Below are positions 1 through 5,390 of a DNA stretch of 7,219 nucleotides, in pieces (position 1 is the first letter of the stretch; each line of letters starts with the position of its first letter). Below the pieces are notes generated by a model, which worked only from the letters and a program-made list of their open reading frames with translations, was not told the origin of the DNA and ran no database searches. This DNA is from Gemmatimonadota bacterium (lineage in GTDB: Bacteria > Gemmatimonadota > Gemmatimonadetes > Palauibacterales > Palauibacteraceae). The stretch covers positions 1 through 7,219 of the forward strand of contig JAOTWC010000071.1 in the NCBI GenBank assembly GCA_029863105.1. Reading direction: 5' to 3'. The translations under genes were made by a program, and so were the position numbers.

Positions 1-1635
1 GGCCAGAGCTTCCTCCGCGTGCCGACGCAGTTCCTGGATCAACAGGCTGCCGGTCAGATACGAGGTGGCCTGACCGGGTACCGCGATGTACCGGCTGACT
101 TCGGACTCGACGCCCGCCTGCGATGCAGCCGTATTGGCCATCATGTAATCGACGGCTTCCTGACGGCTCCAGCCGAGGGCGTGCATGCCGGGATCCACCA
201 CCAGCCGCGCGGCCCGGAACGCCTCGTTCGACAGCATGCCGAGCCGGTCCACGTCGGCCGTGTAGAGCCCCGCCTCGTCGGCGAGTCGCTCCGTGTAGAG
301 AGCCCACCCTTCGCCGAGTCCCGAGCTGAAGAAATACTTCAGCACTGGATGTACGCCGGGCCCTTCGAGTCCGACGTATACCTGCATGTGATGCCCGGGA
401 TAGGTCTCGTGGAACGTCGTCGCCTCGAAACCGTCGCCGCGATTCAGATTCCGGGGCTCGTGGACACCGAATTCATATGTCCCCGGCGTGCTCCCATCCG
501 CCGCTCCCGCCGAGTAGAAACCGCCGCCCGTAATCTGCATGAAATCCGGATACGGCTTGAGGGCTACTTCCGCCCGCGGTACGGTGCCGAACCACTCCGG
601 CATGGCATCCCTGGCCCGATCCACGGCCGCCTGCGCGAACTGGACGATCTCTTCCTGCGTCGCAAAGCTGTTGGCCGGATCGGCCCTCACGCGACGCAGC
701 AGTTCCGGCAGGTCTCCCGTCCCGAAGCTGCGAACGCCGATTTCCCGCATCTCGGCATGGATCCGCTCGATCTCCCGCAATCCCGTTGCGTGAATTTCTT
801 CGGGAGTAAGCGGCAGCGTCGCGTGAAACAGCACAGACGCCAGGTAGCAGTCACGGCCGCCGGGATCCGAGGTCACGCCAATCGCCTCGCGAGCCGTCGC
901 CACGTACTCGTCGTTCAGGTAGTCCCGGTAGCGCTGGGCCGCAGGCACGATCTCATTCGAAATCACCGACGCCAGGTCGGCGGCGAATGCTGGATCATCG
1001 TCACGTGTGGCCGGCTCGTAGAACGGCGACTCCTCCGCCGACACGGACAGCAGCGACTCGATCTGTGCGATCACCCGCAGCACGTTCGATCGCGGCGCGG
1101 TAAACCCCTCGCGGGAACCGACGCGCAGGTTGTCGATCTCCGTGTCGACGTAGCGCGCGACATCGCGGGCACGCGCAATCGTGTTGGACCGCGCCTCCTC
1201 CGTACCGACGGGCTGCTTCGCGAACACTCCGCCGAAGAAATTCTGCCACCCCGTCCATGTGGGGCTCACGTTCCACAGGTGCGTCCGGCACACTCGGCGG
1301 GCGATCGATGCCTGCAGGCGCTGCAGGGAAAACGTGTACGGCACCGCGGCTTCCGTTCCGGTCAGCGAGTTCGGATCGATCGCCTGCAGCCGATCTACCC
1401 ACGCGTCCTCGCGGGCCTGCCAGGCTTCGATGTTCGCGAGACTGTGGTCGCCCATGCGGTCGAGGGGGGCCGGATAGCCGGTCTCGTAGGCGTCTTCGGG
1501 ATATTCGTCGTAGTATCCGGCCACGTATTCGTCGGCGATCGCGATCGCCTCAGCGACGGGATCGGACCCGGCGTCGGGCCCGGAACAGGCTACGAAAGGA
1601 AACGCGGCAAGCACGGCTATCACGGTTCGTCTCAT
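1..1635 (-). CDS. DUF885-family exported lipoprotein, probable zinc hydrolase (C-terminus cut by window edge)
   Basis: The minus strand reads as one open frame of 545 codons from ATG at 1635 to the window edge with no stop, so a short C-terminal part (probably a few tens of residues, from the usual family length near 580-600) is missing. It begins MRRTVIAVLAAF and has a lipobox-like F-V-A-C with Cys17, so it is predicted to be an exported, lipid-anchored protein. Residues 409-418 read HETYPGHHMQ, the DUF885 form of a gluzincin-like metal site (HExxxPGHH). A second conserved block, GLGEGWALYTE around Glu442, probably supplies another metal ligand. The last visible residues (YIAVPGQA, then ELRRHAEEAL) match the usual C-terminal region of the family. 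A GGGAGG ribosome site lies 4 bases before the start. DUF885 proteins are presumed metal-dependent hydrolases, and their substrates are mostly unknown. The plus-strand open frame across the same bases (19-1737) is a shadow. Confidence 0.93.
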   Translation of the reverse strand, partial: MRRTVIAVLAAFPFVACSGPDAGSDPVAEAIAIADEYVAGYYDEYPEDAYETGYPAPLDRMGDHSLANIEAWQAREDAWVDRLQAIDPNSLTGTEAAVPYTFSLQRLQASIARRVCRTHLWNVSPTWTGWQNFFGGVFAKQPVGTEEARSNTIARARDVARYVDTEIDNLRVGSREGFTAPRSNVLRVIAQIESLLSVSAEESPFYEPATRDDDPAFAADLASVISNEIVPAAQRYRDYLNDEYVATAREAIGVTSDPGGRDCYLASVLFHATLPLTPEEIHATGLREIERIHAEMREIGVRSFGTGDLPELLRRVRADPANSFATQEEIVQFAQAAVDRARDAMPEWFGTVPRAEVALKPYPDFMQITGGGFYSAGAADGSTPGTYEFGVHEPRNLNRGDGFEATTFHETYPGHHMQVYVGLEGPGVHPVLKYFFSSGLGEGWALYTERLADEAGLYTADVDRLGMLSNEAFRAARLVVDPGMHALGWSRQEAVDYMMANTAASQAGVESEVSRYIAVPGQATSYLTGSLLIQELRRHAEEALA

Positions 1636-1695
1636 GGAGCCTCCCGCAAGATCTGCAGTGTCGTTCGGTTCGTCATCCGGGCGTCCGGTACCAAC

Positions 1696-1701
1696 AGTAT
1701 A
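1696..1701 (-). promoter_or_regulatory. Possible -10 element for the DUF885 gene
   Basis: On the minus strand this reads TATACT, one base from the sigma-70 -10 consensus, about 60 bases before the DUF885 start. The sequence 17 bases upstream (ACCCGA) is a poor -35 match, so this is a weak candidate. The gene may instead be read together with the small membrane-protein gene 142 bases upstream. Confidence 0.25.
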
Positions 1702-1777
1702 CGGTCGCCGCGCATCCGTCGGGTCCCCGCCGCCTGACATTCCGGAATCTGTCGACCTCGATCGTCTCCCTTGGCAC

Positions 1778-1954
1778 CTATTGAGTCGCCGGCCGACCCC
1801 GCAGTCCGATGAACAGCGACGCAACCATGACGACGACCGCGGCGGCCACCAGGACCATCGACAACACCGGCGCTACACCGATTGGGGCGATCAGCCAGGT
1901 CAGGCCGTACCCGAAGCCGGCGAGGACCAGTGCCCAGCCGGAGAGGCGCTTCAC
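1778..1954 (-). CDS. Small two-helix membrane protein, 58 aa, GTG start
   Basis: A short minus-strand frame starts at GTG 1954 and ends at TAG 1778-1780. The product begins (M)KRLSGWALVLAGFGYG. It has two hydrophobic segments, about residues 7-27 and 29-51, joined by a short Pro/Gly-containing turn, and ends with a basic tail (LRGRPATQ). Positive charge at both ends predicts a hairpin with both termini in the cytoplasm. A GGAGG ribosome site at 1967-1963 with an 8-base spacer supports the GTG start, and there is no in-frame ATG before the upstream stop at 2018-2020. It lies 142 bases upstream of, and in the same direction as, the DUF885 lipoprotein gene, so the two may be co-transcribed. I do not recognise the family. 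Composition, hydrophobicity pattern and the ribosome site make it a credible gene. Confidence 0.68.
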   Translation of the reverse strand: MKRLSGWALVLAGFGYGLTWLIAPIGVAPVLSMVLVAAAVVVMVASLFIGLRGRPATQ

Positions 1955-1962
1955 GGAGTGTG

Positions 1963-1967
1963 CCTCC
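1963..1967 (-). promoter_or_regulatory. Ribosome binding site of the small membrane protein
   Basis: The minus strand reads GGAGG 8 bases before the GTG at 1954. This near-ideal spacing is the main reason for accepting the non-ATG start of this very short gene. Confidence 0.6.
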
Positions 1968-2005
1968 GGCGCGTGACAGCCTGCATCCGAGGGCTTGTTG
2001 TCAAA

Positions 2006-2028
2006 CCGGAACTGAGATCAGTTGCCGG
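2006..2028. repeat. Imperfect palindrome in the divergent intergenic region (possible operator)
   Basis: The arms CCGGAACTGA and TCAGTTGCCGG flank a central GA. They pair over 10 bases each with a single extra G in the right arm. The palindrome sits in the 129-base gap between the minus-strand membrane-protein gene and the plus-strand VOC gene, directly beside a minus-strand TTGACA (2004-1999). It has no T-tract, so it fits a protein-binding site better than a terminator. Function is inferred from position and symmetry only. Confidence 0.35.
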
Positions 2029-2083
2029 ACAGGCATTGAGCGGAACCCGTGATTCCCAGGAACAGGCGAGGACATATCCGGCG

Positions 2084-2461
2084 ATGATAAACACGAGAGG
2101 CATGACCCATATCGCGTTGCCCGTGAAGGATCCCCGGGAATCCGCGCGGTTCTATTCGAGTCTGTTCAACATGGAAGTCCTGTCCTGTACAGCGGAGACG
2201 GCCTTCTTGAAAACGGCGGGGTCGGGAGACCTGCTCGCATTCGGCCGCTCGGACATCCGGGTCGCGTCGAGCCGGGATTCCATGCACTTCGGCTTCGTCA
2301 TCGACCCCGAGCAGTTCGACGCGGCGGTGCGCACGATCGAGGAGCGCTCGATCAACAAGCTCTCCGAACCGGGAAGGCGTAACATCGGCCGCTATATCTT
2401 CATCGAAGATCCGGACGGGTATGCCGTGGAGATCTTTGAGAACCTCGAGTCTGCATGGTAG
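2084..2461 (+). CDS. Small VOC-superfamily (glyoxalase/dioxygenase-fold) protein, 125 aa
   Basis: This is a single-module vicinal-oxygen-chelate protein. After a short leader it opens with THIALPVKD (residues 8-16), the typical first beta strand that supplies a metal-binding His (His9). His68 lies in MHFGFVID, and the closing DPDGYAVEIFE (109-119) supplies Glu116, the usual third ligand. So the metal site of the fold appears intact, and the length suits one domain that pairs as a dimer. The reading frame stays open upstream to 1634, but residues before 2084 have the low-complexity look of read-through, so I start at ATG 2084. GCGAGGA lies about 11 bases upstream. ATG 2102 is an alternative. 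VOC members range from glyoxalase I and fosfomycin-resistance proteins to ring-cleavage dioxygenases, and the sequence does not decide among them. The next gene is 126 bases downstream, apparently with its own promoter. Confidence 0.82.
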   Translation: MINTRGMTHIALPVKDPRESARFYSSLFNMEVLSCTAETAFLKTAGSGDLLAFGRSDIRVASSRDSMHFGFVIDPEQFDAAVRTIEERSINKLSEPGRRNIGRYIFIEDPDGYAVEIFENLESAW

Positions 2462-2499
2462 AGGGTCAGACGGGCGTGCCCGCTTCCGTCGAAGTGGCG

Positions 2500-2527
2500 T
2501 TGCGCCCCCTTCCCCATTCGATATAGT
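2500..2527 (+). promoter_or_regulatory. Candidate sigma-70-type promoter of the kamA-like operon
   Basis: TTGCGC (2500-2505) and TATAGT (2522-2527) are separated by 16 bases. The -10 matches consensus at five of six positions and the -35 at three of six. Transcription would start near 2534, giving a leader of about 54 bases before the aminomutase ATG at 2588. It is the best promoter-like site in the gap after the VOC gene. Confidence 0.4.
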
Positions 2528-2569
2528 TGGGACCCGGAGTCCGAGCTTGAACCAGGCAGAAGCGATCAC

Positions 2570-2574
2570 GGAGG
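2570..2574 (+). promoter_or_regulatory. Ribosome binding site of the KamA-like gene, with long spacer
   Basis: A clear GGAGG lies 13 bases before ATG 2588, longer than the usual 5-9. No in-frame ATG, GTG or TTG lies closer to it, so ATG 2588 remains the best start, though initiation may be less than optimal. Confidence 0.45.
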
Positions 2575-2587
2575 CAGCATCGTCGTC

Positions 2588-4033
2588 ATGACCAACGCCA
2601 ACAATTACGTCCCATCGGCCCGGGCCCAGGCTTTTCTCGATACGGTCGAAAGTCCCAAGTACGAGCGCCACAACGTCAATGGCCTCAAGCCGTTTTTAGA
2701 CGAGCGCGTACCCGAAGACATGCGCGGGTTCTATTCGCAGGATGAGCTCACGGCGCTCCGCGACCTGAAGGGCACGGAGCGGGACGTCGAGGCCCGCATG
2801 CCGGTCAAAGTGACCCGCCACTACTTCGACATGGCGCGGCACAGCGCGCCGCTCAGGCGCCTGGTCAAGGCGAGCCCGGACGAGACCGTCAGCCTCGCAG
2901 GTGCGGAGGATCCCGGGTATCAAATGGACTACAGCCCGGTCGAAGGACTGATTCACAAGTATGAAATCGGCTTGCTGTACGTCACTTCCACGTGTTCGGC
3001 CCACTGTCGATTCTGCTATCGGGAAGAGCTGATCGGCCGCAAGGAAGTCGAACGCCAGGACGGGACCGTCGCCAAGAAGGGTCTCGCCAGGATCGAGGAC
3101 ATCACGGCCTACATCCGGGAACACAATCGGCTCGTCGAGAACAACGGTGGTCTCCATCCCGAGTCGGGCCGCGAGCGCCTGCGGGAGATCCTGCTGTCCG
3201 GCGGAGACCCGATGGTGTTGCCCAACATCAAGCTGGCCGAGTGGCTTTCGGCCCTCGCGGAGGTCGACATCGAGTCGATCCGGATCGGAACGAAGGAGAT
3301 GGCGTTCTTCCCGGATCGGTTCGACGGCACGTTCCTGGCGATGCTGGAGCAGTTCCACGCCACGTATCCGGACGTCGGCCTCCGCATGATGGTGCACTTC
3401 AATCATCCCGACGAGTTTCTGGTGAAGGACGCCGACGGGCGGTACGCCGAAAACCCCAACGGCTCGCTCAAGTGGAACGACTCGGCGAAACGGGCGATGG
3501 ACGGTCTCAACGCCCTCGGCTGGGTGAGCGTCGAGAATCAGTCGCCGATCATCCGGGACATCAACGACGATCCTGATGCGATGCGGATCATGCAGCGCGC
3601 CTTGAAACGGGTCGGCGCCGAGAATCACTATTTCTTCTGCGGCCGCGATATCGTGGCGCACGAGGCGTTCAACGTCCCGATCGAAACTGCCTGGCACACG
3701 CTGAACGAGTCCCAGAAGGGGCTGTCCGGCGTCGAAACGCGTGCCCGGCTCTCGATCACGCACTACAAGGGAAAGACGGAAGTGGCCGCGGTGACCAACG
3801 GGCCGATTCCCGGCGTGCCGGGGACCGAAAACGGTGTCGTGATCTTCAAGATCCTCCGCAACGCCGCCAGTGCGCCCGATCGCGGGAAGGTGTGCATCGT
3901 GGGTCGCAACCCCGAGGCCATCTGGTTCGGCGGCTATGCGGACCGGGTCATCTACGACGAGGCAGGGTTGTTCGACTACGCGCGGGTACAGGCGGCGAGG
4001 GTCGCGGCGGAGGCGGTCGGGACCGCTCCGTGA
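2588..4033 (+). CDS. KamA-family radical SAM/PLP amino acid 2,3-aminomutase, divergent subfamily
   Basis: The 481-residue protein belongs to the lysine-2,3-aminomutase family, which uses a 4Fe-4S cluster, SAM and PLP to move an alpha-amino group to the beta carbon. The lead-in MPVKVTRHY (71-79) and SPVEGLIHKY (116-125) are family-typical. The cluster motif is C136-SAH-C140-RF-C143. LLSGGDP (202-208) matches the SAM-contacting stretch, and HFNHPDE (270-276) and ENQSPIIRDIND (316-327) match core strands. HYKGKTEV (392-399) holds the likely PLP lysine, Lys396 or Lys394. By hand alignment Arg145 corresponds to the carboxylate-binding Arg134 of clostridial lysine 2,3-aminomutase. I see no acidic residue matching its Asp330 and no CxCxxC zinc-binding tail. 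There are extra segments around residues 150-195 and 278-301. At 481 aa it is longer than the clostridial enzyme (about 416). The mutase assignment is firm and the amino acid substrate unknown. It is the first gene of an overlapping four-gene operon. Confidence 0.88.
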   Translation: MTNANNYVPSARAQAFLDTVESPKYERHNVNGLKPFLDERVPEDMRGFYSQDELTALRDLKGTERDVEARMPVKVTRHYFDMARHSAPLRRLVKASPDETVSLAGAEDPGYQMDYSPVEGLIHKYEIGLLYVTSTCSAHCRFCYREELIGRKEVERQDGTVAKKGLARIEDITAYIREHNRLVENNGGLHPESGRERLREILLSGGDPMVLPNIKLAEWLSALAEVDIESIRIGTKEMAFFPDRFDGTFLAMLEQFHATYPDVGLRMMVHFNHPDEFLVKDADGRYAENPNGSLKWNDSAKRAMDGLNALGWVSVENQSPIIRDINDDPDAMRIMQRALKRVGAENHYFFCGRDIVAHEAFNVPIETAWHTLNESQKGLSGVETRARLSITHYKGKTEVAAVTNGPIPGVPGTENGVVIFKILRNAASAPDRGKVCIVGRNPEAIWFGGYADRVIYDEAGLFDYARVQAARVAAEAVGTAP

Positions 4034-4740
4034 TCAACAAACAGGTCGCGAGCGTGGCGGAAGCGGTCGCCGACGTGTTCGACGGCGCGACCGTGATGAT
4101 CGGGGGGTTCGGCGAGGCAGGCAGTCCGATCGAGCTCATCCATGCGCTCATCGACCAGGGAGCGACCGACCTCACGGTCGTGAACAACAACACGGGCAGC
4201 GGTGAGGTCGGCCTGGCGGCGCTGATCAAAGCCGGGCGCGTGTCCAAGATGATCTGCTCCTATCCGCGCAGTACGAACTCGACGGTGTTCCCCGACAAGT
4301 ATCGCAGCGGGCACACGGCGCTGGAGCTCGTACCGCAGGGCACGCTGGCCGAGCGGATTCGCGCCGGGGGCGCAGGCATTCCGGCCTTCTACACACCTAC
4401 CGCCGTCGGCACGCCGCTCGGGGAGGGCCTGGAGCGCCGGACGTTCGATGGTCGTGACTACCTGCTGGTGCATGGCCTGACGGCCGACTTCGCGTTCATC
4501 CGGGCGCGCGCGGCGGATCGTCATGGTAACGTCGTGTACAGCAAGACCGCCCGGAACTACGGACCTGTCATGGCCATGGCGGCAAGGACGACCATCGTGC
4601 AGGCCACCGCCGTGGTTGACGTCGGTGAGTTGGACCCCGAGATCATCGTGACGCCCGGTATCTTCGTGCAGCGTGTGGTCGAGGTCGCCGACCCTGCGCA
4701 TGAATCCGAACTCATTGCGGCGGGGGTCTCGTACCCATGA
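4030..4740 (+). CDS. 3-oxoacid/3-oxoadipate-type CoA-transferase, subunit A
   Basis: This 236-residue protein is the alpha subunit of a family I CoA-transferase, which moves CoA (usually from succinyl-CoA) to a 3-oxo acid in the cytoplasm. It opens MINKQVASVAEAV, and the CoA-binding glycine loop is GGFGEAGSPIELI (about residues 23-35). VPQGTLAERIRAGGAGIPAF is strongly conserved in the family. RNYGPVMAMAARTTI and GELDPEIIVTPGIFVQRVV near the C-terminus look closest to PcaI (3-oxoadipate) rather than mammalian-type SCOT. The start is GTG 4030, overlapping the preceding TGA as GTGA. The frame is open back to 3892, but those residues are an out-of-frame copy of the aminomutase C-terminus. The subunit B gene overlaps its stop by four bases. 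Exact substrate cannot be fixed from motifs alone. Confidence 0.92.
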   Translation: MINKQVASVAEAVADVFDGATVMIGGFGEAGSPIELIHALIDQGATDLTVVNNNTGSGEVGLAALIKAGRVSKMICSYPRSTNSTVFPDKYRSGHTALELVPQGTLAERIRAGGAGIPAFYTPTAVGTPLGEGLERRTFDGRDYLLVHGLTADFAFIRARAADRHGNVVYSKTARNYGPVMAMAARTTIVQATAVVDVGELDPEIIVTPGIFVQRVVEVADPAHESELIAAGVSYP

Positions 4741-5390
4741 GCGAGCGGCACGTGGGACTCACGCGTGACGAGATGGCTCAGCGTTGCGCGCTGGACATTC
4801 CGGACGGCGCGTACGTCAACCTCGGGATCGGCATCCCCGAACGGGTCGCCGCGTTCCTGCCGGCGGGCCGCGAGGTGATCTATCACACCGAAAACGGATT
4901 GCTCGGCATGGGTCCTCCGCCCAGGCCGGGTGCGGGCGACCCGGAGCTGATCAACGCCGGCAAGCAGCAGGTGACCGCGAACCCGGGGGCGGCGTATTTT
5001 CATCATGCCGACAGCTTCGCGATGATCCGCGGCGGGCATCTGGACGTCTGCGTGCTCGGTGCGCTCCAGGTCGCTCAGTCCGGCGACCTGGCGAACTGGT
5101 CGACGGGCGCCCCGGATGCGATCCCGGCGGTCGGCGGTGCCATGGACCTGGTCGCAGGCGTGAAGACGGTCTACGTCATCACGCAACACACCACGCGGGA
5201 CGGTGAGGCCAAGCTCGTCGAGTCCTGCACCTATCCGCTGACCGGACTCGGCGTCGTGGACCGGATCTACACCGATCTTGCCGTCATCGACGTCGTCGAC
5301 GGAGGCTTTCAGGTCGTGGAGTTGAGTCCCGGGGTGAGCTTCGCGTACGCGCAGGAACGGACTGCGGCCGAGTTGATTCCCCATGAGTGA
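4737..5390 (+). CDS. 3-oxoacid/3-oxoadipate-type CoA-transferase, subunit B
   Basis: This 217-residue beta subunit carries the catalytic glutamate. TENG (51-54) places Glu52 at the position that forms the acyl-CoA thioester intermediate in this family. Around it are YVNLGIGIPERVA (26-38), LINAGKQQVT (71-80) and DSFAMIRGGHLDVCVLGA (92-109). GDLANWSTGAPDAIPAVGGA (116-135) and SCTYPLTGLG (163-172) follow. These match the PcaJ/ScoB/AtoA group over the whole length, with PcaJ the nearest by eye. The gene starts at ATG 4737 inside the subunit A stop (ATGA) and needs subunit A to work as a heteromer. Its own 3' end overlaps the aminotransferase by eight bases. Within this operon the likely role is activation of a 3-oxo acid made by the aminotransferase. 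Confidence 0.93.
   Translation: MSERHVGLTRDEMAQRCALDIPDGAYVNLGIGIPERVAAFLPAGREVIYHTENGLLGMGPPPRPGAGDPELINAGKQQVTANPGAAYFHHADSFAMIRGGHLDVCVLGALQVAQSGDLANWSTGAPDAIPAVGGAMDLVAGVKTVYVITQHTTRDGEAKLVESCTYPLTGLGVVDRIYTDLAVIDVVDGGFQVVELSPGVSFAYAQERTAAELIPHE

Noticed and set aside
1535..1548. GCGATCGCGATCGC palindrome, similar to the cyanobacterial HIP1 octamer
   Set aside because: It is a single occurrence inside the DUF885 coding sequence, where it simply encodes an Ala-Ile repeat. Nothing else suggests a cyanobacterium.
19..1737. Plus-strand 572-codon open frame
   Set aside because: It has no recognisable domain and a composition typical of antisense frames in GC-rich DNA. The opposite strand encodes a clear DUF885 protein over the same bases.
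1976..2004. TTGACA on the minus strand as promoter of the small membrane-protein gene
   Set aside because: The hexamer is perfect, but no -10-like sequence lies 16-18 bases downstream, and the start site would fall almost on the ribosome site.
1634..2083. Upstream extension of the VOC gene frame
   Set aside because: The 150 extra residues are Arg/Pro/Gln-rich read-through with no domain, and they overlap the minus-strand membrane-protein gene.
2465..2492. GC-rich hairpin after the VOC stop codon as a terminator
   Set aside because: CGGGCGTGCCCG leaves a two-base loop, the alternative GACGG/CCGTC stem is only five pairs, and no T-tract follows.
2696..3763. Minus-strand 355-codon frame inside the aminomutase gene
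   Set aside because: It is an antisense shadow. The plus strand carries radical SAM motifs throughout.
3892..4029. N-terminal extension of CoA-transferase subunit A
   Set aside because: These codons overlap the aminomutase C-terminus in another frame and encode Gly/Arg-rich sequence absent from the family. GTG 4030 gives the normal N-terminus.
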